Assembly (NCBI GenBank): GCA_035540915.1
Contig: DATLFQ010000204.1
Span: 1-29,243 of the forward strand
Length of the DNA stretch: 29,243 nt
Direction: 5' to 3'
Source of the DNA: DATLFQ01 sp035540915
GTDB lineage: Bacteria; Actinomycetota; Acidimicrobiia; Acidimicrobiales; GCA-2861595
Shown: one piece after another, positions 7,882 through 14,696 of the stretch
Layout: each line of letters starts with the position of its first letter
Numbering within the stretch: the first letter of the stretch is position 1
Notes under the pieces: model-generated
Databases searched by the model: none
Told to the model about the DNA's origin: nothing
What the model saw: the letters and a program-made list of their open reading frames with translations, nothing else
Made by a program: the position numbers and the translations under genes

Positions 7882-8880
7882 ATGATCGACGACCTCGACC
7901 GCCCTATCCGGGACCTCGCTGCCCGCCAACACGCGGTGGTGGCCACGACCCAGCTCCAGTCCGCCGGTCTGGGGCGGACCGCCCGCCTCCATCGCGTGCG
8001 TGCAGGAGTCCTCGAGCCGCTCAGTCGCCGGGTCTATCGCCTGGCCGGCTCGGTACCCACGCTCCAGCAGGATCTCATGGCCGCCGTCATCGACGCCGGT
8101 CCGGGCGCCGCCGTCTCCCGGGAGTCGGCCGCCGAGCTCTGGGGCCTCCCGGGGTTCGCCCCGACGCGCCCGCAGGTCACCCGCCTCCGCAGCGAGGCCC
8201 GCCGCAGGCCCGCGCTCGGCGACGTCCACGAGACGGGGCTGCTCCCGCCGGGCCACTGCTCGACCAGCGACGGCATCCCCGTGACGTCGATACCCCGGAC
8301 CTTGCTCGACCTCGCCGGCACAGCCGGGTTCCCCGAGGCCCGGCTGGAGCGGGCCCTCGAGAACGCCGTCAGTCGGAGCGCCTCGGTGCTTCCGCGGTTG
8401 CGGACGCTGGTCGCCGAACTGGCTGTCCGGGGGCGGCCGGGCATCGCCCTGATGCGGGAGCTGCTCGAGGCGCGGCCGCCCGGCTACGTGCCGCCGGCGT
8501 CAGGTCTCGAGGCACGGGTGATCGCCCTGCTGGAGGAGGTGGGCATCGCCACACGCCGCCAGGTGGACCTCGGCGGCGAGCACTGGGTCGGTCGGGTGGA
8601 CCTGCTCGTGGCGGACGCACCCCTGGTCGTCGAGTGCGACAGCGTCATCCATCACTGGTCGCTTCCGGACCGCCAGCGCGACGCCCGCCGGGACGCCGAC
8701 CTGGCGGCAGCCGGCCTGACGGTCGTCCGCATCACCGAGGACGAGGCGTTCCACCGGCCCTGGGTGGTGGCGCCCCGGGTGGTGGCCGCCCGCCAGAGAG
8801 CCCGGGCCAGCGAACCTGGGGGGATATCGCGCGTCCCGGCGCGCGATATGGCACCAAGTTCGCTGGGGGCGCCGGCGTGA
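7882..8880 (+). CDS. AbiEi-like winged-helix / DUF559 endonuclease-domain protein
   Basis: A 332-residue protein. Residues about 10-90 resemble the winged-helix domain of AbiEi-type antitoxins (TTQLQSAGLGRTARLHRVR, then SRRVYRLAG). Residues about 210-300 form a DUF559/Vsr-like nuclease fold: Asp240 in GRVDLLV, Glu251 and Asp253 in VVECDS, His257-His258, then DARRDADLAAAGLTVVRI. These are the expected acidic active-site residues, so the nuclease may be active. The last 23 residues are encoded by the right palindrome and look non-conserved. ATG at 7882 follows GGGAG by 9 bases. No toxin partner (AbiEii) lies beside it. Such genes are numerous in Acidimicrobiia and lack a known role; defence, mismatch-type nicking or self-mobility are possible. 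Confidence 0.85.
   Translation: MIDDLDRPIRDLAARQHAVVATTQLQSAGLGRTARLHRVRAGVLEPLSRRVYRLAGSVPTLQQDLMAAVIDAGPGAAVSRESAAELWGLPGFAPTRPQVTRLRSEARRRPALGDVHETGLLPPGHCSTSDGIPVTSIPRTLLDLAGTAGFPEARLERALENAVSRSASVLPRLRTLVAELAVRGRPGIALMRELLEARPPGYVPPASGLEARVIALLEEVGIATRRQVDLGGEHWVGRVDLLVADAPLVVECDSVIHHWSLPDRQRDARRDADLAAAGLTVVRITEDEAFHRPWVVAPRVVAARQRARASEPGGISRVPARDMAPSSLGAPA
8810..8863. repeat. right hairpin palindrome
   Basis: Arms 8810-8833 and 8840-8863 pair at 20 of 24 positions around a 6-base loop. The outer arm is identical, in reverse complement, to 7784-7809. It lies inside the 3' end of the DUF559 reading frame, 17 bases before its stop and 24 bases from the end of the convergent rel gene, so it may also serve as a terminator for both. 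Confidence 0.9.
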
Positions 8881-8886
8881 GCCGGG

Positions 8887-11106
8887 TCAGCGGGAGGCGC
8901 CGGGGAGGACGCGGTAGGCGTCGAAGACGCTGTCGATGCGCTTGACCGAAGAGAGGAGGGAGTCGAGGTGGGAGGGGTCGGCCAGCTCGAAGTCGAAGCG
9001 CATGGTGCTGACCCGGTCGGTGCCCACTGAGCTGGTGTTGGAGACGATGCTCACGTGGTGCTCGGACAGCGACCGGGTGACGTCGGCCAGCAGCCGGGCC
9101 CGGTCCAGCGCCTTGATCTCGATCGACGCCACGAACACGCCGACCCGGGCCCGGTCCCAGTCCACCTCGATGACCCGGTCGACCTGGCCGGCGGCGAGCG
9201 ACGACGCGTTGGCGCAGTCGGTCCGGTGCACCGACACACCGCGGCCCCGGGTGACGAAGCCCAGGATGGAGTCGCCCGGCACCGGCGTGCAGCAACGGGA
9301 GAGGCGGACCAGCACGTCGTCGAGGCCCTCCACGTGGATGCCGCCGGGGGAGGTGGCGGTGCGGCGCAGCGGCCGCGGCTCCCGCACCTTGAGCGGGACC
9401 AGCTCCTCGTGGTCGCCGCCCCGCAGCTCCCGGGCCACCCGCTGGGCCACCGACCGGGCCGAGACGTGGTTGTCGCCGATAGCCGCGTGCAGGGCCTCCA
9501 GGTCGGCGTAGTTCATCTTCACGGCCAGCTTCTCCAGCACCGGGGACGCGGCCACCTTCTGCACCGGCAGGCCCTCGCGCCGCAGGGCCTTGACCAGCTC
9601 GTCGCGCCCGTTGTCGATGGCGTCCTCGCGCCGCTCCCGGGAGAACCACTGGCGGATCTTGTTACGGGCCCTCGGCGTGGCGACGATCTTCAGCCAGTCT
9701 TGCGACGGGCCGGCATTGGGCACCTTGGAGGTGAACACCTCGACGCTGTCGCCCGAGCGCAGCTTGGTGTCCAGCGGGGCCAGCCGCCCGTTCACCCGCG
9801 CGCCGATGCAACGGTGCCCGACGTCGGTGTGGATGGCGTACGCGAAGTCGATCGGCGTGCCGCCGGCGGCCAGGGTCACCACGTCGCCCTTCGGGGTGAA
9901 GACGAAGACCTCGTCCTGCTCCAGGTCCAGCTTCAGCGACCGCAGGAACTCGGCCGGGTCGGCCGTCTCCTGCTGCCAGTCCACGATCCGGTTCAGCCAT
10001 GCCAGGTCGGCGGCCGGCGCGTTCTCCTTGTAGCTCCAGTGGGCGGCGATCCCGAACTCGGCCCGGTGGTGCATCTCGCGGGTGCGGATCTGCACCTCCA
10101 GCGGCTTGCCCTGCGGGGCGATCACGGTGGTGTGCAGCGACTGGTACAGGTTGAACTTCGGCATGGCGATGTAGTCCTTGAACCGCCCCTGCACCGGCAT
10201 CCAGGCGGTGTGGATGGACCCCAGCGCCGCCCAGCAGTCCTTCACCGAGTCGACCAGGACCCGGATGCCGACCAGGTCGTATATCTCGTCGAACTCCTTG
10301 CCCTTGACCATCATCTTCTCGTAGATGGACCACAGCGGCTTGGGCCGGCCGGTGACTTCGCCGTGGATGTGCAGCTCGTCCAGGCGCTCGCGCACGTGCT
10401 CGAGCACCTGGGCCAGGTAGATCTCCCGCTCGGGCGCCCGCACGGCCACCATCTGCTCGATCTCGGCGTAGCGCTTGGGGTGCAGCGTGGCGAAGGCCAG
10501 GTCCTCCAGCTGGCACTTCACCTCCTGCATGCCCAGGCGGTGGGCCAGCGGGGCGTAGATGTCGAGCGTCTCCTGGGCCGTCCGGCGCTGCTTCCAGTCC
10601 GGCATGGCGGCGATCGTCCGCATGTTGTGGAGCCGGTCGGCCAGCTTGATGATCAGGACCCGGGAGTCCTTGGCCATCGCCACCAGCATCTTGCGCATGG
10701 TGGCGGCCTGCTGGGCCTCACGCGAGTCGAAGCGGACCCGCTCCAGCTTGGTGACGCCGTCCACGACGGCCGCCACCACCGGACCGAAGTCGGCCGCCAG
10801 GTCCTCGACGGTGACGATGGTGTCCTCCACCGCGTCGTGCAGGAGGGCGGCGGCGATGGTGACGTCGTCCAGCCCCAGGCCGGCGACGACGGTGGCCACG
10901 GCCACCGGGTGGTGGATGTAGGCCTCGCCGGAGTTGCGCACCGAGCCCTCGTGGGCGGCGTCCGCCCGCCGGTAGGCCCGCTCGATGACGTCGGTGGCGG
11001 CGCCGGGGTGGTGCTGCGCGTAGGCGGAGAGGACCGGCGCCAGGATCCCCGTCGGTGCCGGCGCGGCCGGGCGCCGCCACGGTAGGACCCGCTCGACCGT
11101 CGCCAC
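8887..11106 (-). CDS. rel: bifunctional (p)ppGpp synthetase/hydrolase
   Basis: A 739-residue long RelA/SpoT homologue that makes and degrades the stringent-response alarmone (p)ppGpp. Domains in order: HD hydrolase with YIHHPVAVA, HDAVEDT (His90-Asp91, Glu94-Asp95) and KLADRLHNMRT; synthetase with EFDEIYDLVGIRVL and RFKDYIAMPKFNLYQSLHTT; TGS (VFVFTPKGDVVTLA); zinc-finger-like LSRCCTPVPGDSILGF with HRTDC; C-terminal ACT domain ending in YRVLPGASR. The intact HD motif indicates that both activities are present, as in the single Rel of actinobacteria. GTG at 11106 has an AGGGGG ribosome site about 9 bases upstream and sits 12 bases after apt, so apt-rel is one operon. It converges with the DUF559 gene, leaving only 6 bases. 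Confidence 0.97.
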   Translation of the reverse strand: MATVERVLPWRRPAAPAPTGILAPVLSAYAQHHPGAATDVIERAYRRADAAHEGSVRNSGEAYIHHPVAVATVVAGLGLDDVTIAAALLHDAVEDTIVTVEDLAADFGPVVAAVVDGVTKLERVRFDSREAQQAATMRKMLVAMAKDSRVLIIKLADRLHNMRTIAAMPDWKQRRTAQETLDIYAPLAHRLGMQEVKCQLEDLAFATLHPKRYAEIEQMVAVRAPEREIYLAQVLEHVRERLDELHIHGEVTGRPKPLWSIYEKMMVKGKEFDEIYDLVGIRVLVDSVKDCWAALGSIHTAWMPVQGRFKDYIAMPKFNLYQSLHTTVIAPQGKPLEVQIRTREMHHRAEFGIAAHWSYKENAPAADLAWLNRIVDWQQETADPAEFLRSLKLDLEQDEVFVFTPKGDVVTLAAGGTPIDFAYAIHTDVGHRCIGARVNGRLAPLDTKLRSGDSVEVFTSKVPNAGPSQDWLKIVATPRARNKIRQWFSRERREDAIDNGRDELVKALRREGLPVQKVAASPVLEKLAVKMNYADLEALHAAIGDNHVSARSVAQRVARELRGGDHEELVPLKVREPRPLRRTATSPGGIHVEGLDDVLVRLSRCCTPVPGDSILGFVTRGRGVSVHRTDCANASSLAAGQVDRVIEVDWDRARVGVFVASIEIKALDRARLLADVTRSLSEHHVSIVSNTSSVGTDRVSTMRFDFELADPSHLDSLLSSVKRIDSVFDAYRVLPGASR

Positions 11107-11118
11107 GCCGCCCGCCCC

Positions 11119-11661
11119 CTACTCGTAGGCCAGGAGCGAGAGCACGTCGCGCCCCTCCAGCCGGGACCGCCCGCCCAGGAACGCCAGCTCCAGCACGAAG
11201 CCGAGCGCCACCACCTCGGCCCCGAGCCGCTCGACCAGGGCGGCGGTGGCCGCCGCGGTGCCGCCCGTGGCCAGCACGTCGTCCACCACCAGGACCCGGG
11301 CGCCGGGGGCCAGGGCGTCGCCGTGGATCTCCAGGGCGTCGCGCCCGTACTCCAGCTCGTACTCCTGGCGCTCGACCCGCCAGGGCAGCTTGCCGGGCTT
11401 GCGCACGGGCACGAAGCCGGCGCCCAGGCGGTAGGCCACCGGAGCGGCGAGAATGAAGCCCCGGGCCTCGATGCCCACCACGGCGTCGACCGGGCGCCCG
11501 CCGACGTGGGCGGCCAGGCTGTCGACGCAGCTGCGCAGCGCCTCGCCCGAGCCCACCAGCGGCGTCAGGTCCTTGAAGACGACGCCGGGCCGGGGGAAGT
11601 CCGGGACGTCACGGACGTGGTCCTTCAACCACCCGTTGTCCGTGCCGACGCCCCTCGTCAT
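11119..11661 (-). CDS. apt: adenine phosphoribosyltransferase
   Basis: A 180-residue purine-salvage enzyme that joins adenine and PRPP to give AMP. Typical motifs are DFPRPGVVFKDLTPL near the N-terminus, GIEARGFILAAPVAYRLG, the flexible loop region RKPGKLPW, and the PRPP-binding VLVVDDVLATGGTA. Length is standard. ATG at 11661 is supported by TAGACT six bases upstream, which would give a leaderless message starting the apt-rel unit. The preceding gene secF ends only 28 bases away, so read-through from secDF is also likely. The apt-rel pairing after secDF is the normal order in actinobacteria. Confidence 0.96.
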   Translation of the reverse strand: MTRGVGTDNGWLKDHVRDVPDFPRPGVVFKDLTPLVGSGEALRSCVDSLAAHVGGRPVDAVVGIEARGFILAAPVAYRLGAGFVPVRKPGKLPWRVERQEYELEYGRDALEIHGDALAPGARVLVVDDVLATGGTAAATAALVERLGAEVVALGFVLELAFLGGRSRLEGRDVLSLLAYE

Positions 11662-11667
11662 CGGACG

Positions 11668-11673
11668 AGTCTA
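11668..11673 (-). promoter_or_regulatory. -10 box of apt-rel (TAGACT), leaderless
   Basis: TAGACT on the minus strand ends 6 bases before the apt ATG, in the 28-base gap after secF. No convincing -35 box was seen. Confidence 0.5.
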
Positions 11674-11689
11674 CCGCCGGACCTGCCGG

Positions 11690-12847
11690 CTACCTCTTCC
11701 TGCCCTTCTTCCGCGGCCGGGGCGGCGGGCGGTTGGCGGTGCCGGCCCGGGCCGGCGGGCGAACGGTGGTGGCCGGCCGGGGCCCATCGCCACTGCCGCT
11801 CGTGGCCGCCGCCGCAGCGCCGCCACCGGCCACCGTCATGCCGCCCGCCGCGGCCGCCGCGGGGGTGAGCGGCGCCACTGCTCCCTTGGCCAGGACGCGC
11901 TGCTTGATGGCGGCGTACCGGGGCTCGCGCTCCTTCAGCATGGCGAGGATGGGCGAGGCGATGAAGATCGACGAGTAGGCGCTGGCGGCCAGGCCGACGA
12001 GCAGGGCGAGCGCGAAGTCCTCCAGCGTGACCGCCCCCAGCAGGCGGCCCCCCACCAGCAGCAGCGACAGGATGGGCAGCAGCGCAGTGATGGAGGTGTT
12101 CAGCGACCGCATCAAGACCTGGTTCAGCGACAGGTTCACCATGTCGCCGTAGGTCATGCGGCCGGACGCGGCCAGGCCCCGGGTGTTCTCCTCCACCTTG
12201 TCGAAAACGACGATGCCGTCGTAGATGGAGTAGCCGAGGATGGTCAGCCCGGCGATCACGGTGGCCGGCGTCACCTCGAACCCCGACAGGGAGTAGACGC
12301 CGACGGTGACCAGGATGTCGTGCACCAGCGCGGCCAGCGTGGCGACCGCCATCTTCCACTCGAAGCGCAGCGAGATGTAGATGGTGATGGCGATCAGGAA
12401 GACGATGAGCGCGGTCCGGGCCTTGTCGGTGATCTCGCCGCCCCAGGTGGGCCCGACCTCGTTGACGCTGACCTCCCCGGGCGGCACCCCGGCCAGTTCG
12501 GCCAGGGCCGTGCTCACGTCGTCGCGGCTCCGGTCCTCGTCCAGGTCGGCCTGCACCCGCAGGGTGTCACCGCCCAGGATCTGCACCTTGGCGTCGGACA
12601 GGCCGAGCGGACCCAGGGCCTCGCGCGCCTCGCCGACCGACACGTCCGGCGCCTTCACCTCCCAGGCGGTGCCGCCGGTGAAGTCGATGCCGAAGTTGAG
12701 CTGGCGGATGCCGAGCGACAGCAGGCCGAGCACGATGACCGCGCCCGACAGCAGGAACCACAAGCGGCGCCGCCCGACGAAGTCGATGGCCGTCTCGCCG
12801 TGGTAGAGCCGCTGCCAGATGGACCGGCGGCCTCCCGGGCCGCTCAC
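11690..12847 (-). CDS. secF: protein translocase subunit SecF
   Basis: A 385-residue inner-membrane subunit of SecDF, which uses the proton gradient to pull exported proteins out of the SecYEG channel. The first membrane helix is followed by the conserved NFGIDFTGGTAWEV, a periplasmic P4 domain, then a cluster of five helices with LTILGYSIYDGIVVFDKVEEN and the RSLNTSITALLPIL segment. A tail of about 60 residues rich in Ala, Gly and Pro ends in KKGRKR and is not part of the conserved fold. The frame is open far upstream inside secD, but GTG at 12847 overlaps the secD stop (GTGA) and has GAGG about 8 bases upstream, so it is the likely start and is translationally coupled. Confidence 0.96.
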   Translation of the reverse strand: MSGPGGRRSIWQRLYHGETAIDFVGRRRLWFLLSGAVIVLGLLSLGIRQLNFGIDFTGGTAWEVKAPDVSVGEAREALGPLGLSDAKVQILGGDTLRVQADLDEDRSRDDVSTALAELAGVPPGEVSVNEVGPTWGGEITDKARTALIVFLIAITIYISLRFEWKMAVATLAALVHDILVTVGVYSLSGFEVTPATVIAGLTILGYSIYDGIVVFDKVEENTRGLAASGRMTYGDMVNLSLNQVLMRSLNTSITALLPILSLLLVGGRLLGAVTLEDFALALLVGLAASAYSSIFIASPILAMLKEREPRYAAIKQRVLAKGAVAPLTPAAAAAGGMTVAGGGAAAAATSGSGDGPRPATTVRPPARAGTANRPPPRPRKKGRKR

Positions 12848-14331
12848 GTCGTGGCGCCTCTCGGCTCGGCGGCCAGGCCCCGGGCGACCCCCAGCCAGCG
12901 GGCCTCGGTGAACAGGCGGTTGCGCCCGAGCAGGATGACCAGCGGCCGGGTGAAGAACCAGGCCACCACCACGTCCAGGATCGTGGACAGGCCCAGGAAG
13001 AAGGCGAAGCCGCGCACCGACCCGACCGTCAGCCAGTAGAGCAGGCCGGCGCCGATGAACGAGGCCGTGTCGGCGGCCAGGATGGTGCGGAAGGCCCGGG
13101 AGAACCCTCGGTCGACCGACGCCCGGATGGTCTTGCCCGACCGCACCTCGTCCTTCAGGCGCTCGAAGTACACGACGTAGGAGTCGACGGTCACGCCGAC
13201 CGAGATGATGATGCCGACGGCGCCGGCCAGGCTGAGGGCCAGCCCGCGGCTGGCGCCGAGGTACGACACGATCGACCACATCAGCGCCGCCCACACGCTG
13301 AGGCCGAGCAGCACGACCACCCCGAGGGCCCGGTAGTACAGCACCATGTAGAGCAGCACCAGGGCGAGGCCGACGATCCCGGCGGTGATGCCGGCCCGCA
13401 GCGAGTCGTTGCCCAGGCTGGCCGACACCGTCTGGACGGTCTCGGGCTCCAGCTCGACGGGCAGGGCCCCGAAGCGCAGCACGAGGGCCAGGTCCTTGGC
13501 CTCCCGCTGGGAGAAGTCGCCGCTGATCTGGCCCTCGCCGTCGGTGATCGGCTGGGTGACGGTGGCCACCGACTTCACCACGCCGTCCAGCACCACCGCC
13601 AGGAGCTGGCCTTGCAGCTTCGTGGTCAGGTCGCCGAACGGCTTGCGCCCCTCGCCGGTGGTCGAGAACTCCACCAGCCAGCGGTTGGCGGCCGTGTCGA
13701 AGTCGGCCGACGCGGTGCGGATGGCGCTCCCGGTCAGCTCTGCCGGGCCGAGGCGGTAGCGCTGGACGACCTCGCCGTCCTCGATGAGCGGCAGCACCAC
13801 CTCCCGGTCGGCGACGTCCTCCTCGCGCGGCGTGGTGGGGACGGGCTCGGCCGGCGCCGGCGCCACCGTCGTGGTCGTGGTGGCGGCGGCGGCCGGGTCG
13901 AGCGTGGTGCTGGTGGCCGCCGCAGCCGGGTCGAGCGTGGTGGTGGTGGTCCCGGGGGTGGGTGGGGCCTCGGTCTCGCTGACCGGCACGCTGCCGAGCA
14001 CCGGGCGGAACCGCAGCTCGGCGGTCTGGCCGACGATGTCGAGCGCCCGCTGCTGGTCCTTCACCCCCGGCAACTGGACGATGATGTTCTCGCCCTGGCG
14101 GCTGATGTCCGGCTCGGCCACGCCCAGGCCGTCCACCCGGTTGCGGATGATCTCGATGGACTGGTCCAACGTGCCGCGGTCCACGTCGCCCTTGGGGCGC
14201 AGGACCACCGACGCGCCGCCCTGCAGGTCCAGCCCCAGCTCGGGGGAGTTCCCGGCCGCCACCGTGCCGGCCAGCATGGCCAGGGCGACCAGCACGATGC
14301 CGGCCAGCGAGACGATCAGTCCCCGCCGCAC
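12844..14331 (-). CDS. secD: protein translocase subunit SecD
   Basis: A 495-residue partner of SecF. An N-terminal membrane helix (about 5-26) is followed by the hallmark GLDLQGG (33-39), the periplasmic P1 domain with RNRVDGLGVAEPDI and IIVQLPG, and a C-terminal five-helix region with AGIVGLALVLLYMVLYYRAL, SVGVTVDSYVVYFERLKDE and AADTASFIGAGLLYWLTVGS. Residues about 120-170 are an unconserved insertion rich in Thr, Ala and Pro, with an 11-residue repeat (TLDPAAAATST). GTG at 14331 lies 2 bases after the yajC stop. The gene overlaps secF by 4 bases. The three genes form the ancillary export operon. Confidence 0.97.
   Translation of the reverse strand: MRRGLIVSLAGIVLVALAMLAGTVAAGNSPELGLDLQGGASVVLRPKGDVDRGTLDQSIEIIRNRVDGLGVAEPDISRQGENIIVQLPGVKDQQRALDIVGQTAELRFRPVLGSVPVSETEAPPTPGTTTTTLDPAAAATSTTLDPAAAATTTTTVAPAPAEPVPTTPREEDVADREVVLPLIEDGEVVQRYRLGPAELTGSAIRTASADFDTAANRWLVEFSTTGEGRKPFGDLTTKLQGQLLAVVLDGVVKSVATVTQPITDGEGQISGDFSQREAKDLALVLRFGALPVELEPETVQTVSASLGNDSLRAGITAGIVGLALVLLYMVLYYRALGVVVLLGLSVWAALMWSIVSYLGASRGLALSLAGAVGIIISVGVTVDSYVVYFERLKDEVRSGKTIRASVDRGFSRAFRTILAADTASFIGAGLLYWLTVGSVRGFAFFLGLSTILDVVVAWFFTRPLVILLGRNRLFTEARWLGVARGLAAEPRGATT
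13871..13936 (-). repeat. two 33-base tandem repeats within secD
   Basis: Units 13871-13903 and 13904-13936 match at 28 of 33 bases and encode the duplicated TLDPAAAATST stretch in the periplasmic insertion of SecD. The period is a whole number of codons, so the frame is kept. Confidence 0.8.
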
Positions 14332-14333
14332 CG

Positions 14334-14624
14334 CTACTCGTCCGGTCCGGTGTCCAGCGCCGGGCTGCCGCCGTCGCCGCCGACGCGGGCGTTGACGGCG
14401 TAGCGCAGGAAGCGCATCTCGACGCCGGGTGCGACCTCCAGGCGGGCCTCGTCCTCGTCCAGCCCGACGATAGTGCCGACGATCCCGCCCGCGGTCACGA
14501 CCACGTCACCGACCACCAGGGAGGCCACCAGCTCGCGCTGGCGACGAACCCGCTGCTGCTGGGGCCGTACGAGCAGGAACCACATCAGGCCGAGGAAGAG
14601 CAGCGGGAAGAGGAGGTTGGCCAC
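14334..14624 (-). CDS. yajC: preprotein translocase accessory subunit YajC
   Basis: A 96-residue single-span membrane protein that joins SecDF. It has the hydrophobic segment NLLFPLLFLGLMWFLLV directly followed by RPQQQRVRRQ, and then the soluble core VVGDVVVTAGGIVGTIVGLD, the signature of YajC. GTG at 14624 is the only sensible start, because it sits at the edge of the membrane helix; no good ribosome site precedes it. Upstream is a 12-base direct repeat (14625-14636 and 14641-14652). The stop lies 2 bases before the secD start. In related genomes yajC directly follows ruvB; here the BTAD and CDF genes intervene. Confidence 0.95.
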   Translation of the reverse strand: MANLLFPLLFLGLMWFLLVRPQQQRVRRQRELVASLVVGDVVVTAGGIVGTIVGLDEDEARLEVAPGVEMRFLRYAVNARVGGDGGSPALDTGPDE

Positions 14625-14652
14625 GAGCAGTCAGATCAGGGAGCAGTCAGAT
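14625..14652 (-). repeat. 12-base direct repeat just before yajC
   Basis: GAGCAGTCAGAT occurs at 14625-14636 and again at 14641-14652, separated by CAGG (period 16 bases), immediately upstream of the yajC start. It could be an operator for the yajC-secD-secF operon or a chance small duplication. No TAnnnT box is seen at the usual distance. Confidence 0.7.
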
Positions 14653-14696
14653 GGTGTCCGGGAGGCTCCGCCCGGCCGGGCCGGGAGCGAGACACC
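14653..14696 (-). terminator. hairpin after the BTAD regulator gene
   Basis: GGTGTC and GACACC (6 bases, perfect) close a 44-base GC-rich structure that contains further self-complementary CCCGG/CCGGG segments, directly adjoining the BTAD stop codon. No T-run follows. It probably ends the BTAD transcript before yajC. Confidence 0.45.

Larger units (their letters stand above)
7778..8869 (+). mobile_element. candidate hairpin-bounded DUF559 element
   Basis: Two large palindromes (7784-7835 and 8810-8863) bracket a single DUF559 gene. Their outer arms are a perfect 26-base inverted repeat: 7784-7809 on the plus strand equals 8838-8863 on the minus strand. Including an outer CCCCC plus one mismatch, the match is 31 of 32 bases. 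The unit is about 1.1 kb, opposite in orientation to its neighbours, and splits the otherwise conserved rel and hisS genes. No transposase is encoded and no clear target duplication was found. Calling it mobile is inference from the bounded structure. Confidence 0.5.

Noticed and set aside
7770..8880. Target-site duplication around the hairpin-bounded DUF559 element
   Set aside because: Only a CGCC match was found near both outer edges and it is not adjacent to the repeats; too short to count in this composition.
7882..8880. Complete AbiE toxin-antitoxin pair
   Set aside because: Only the AbiEi-like winged helix is present; no AbiEii nucleotidyltransferase gene lies next to it.
12848..13294. 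N-terminal extension of secF into secD
   Set aside because: It is out of frame with real secD sequence and not SecF-like; the GTGA overlap gives the proper start.
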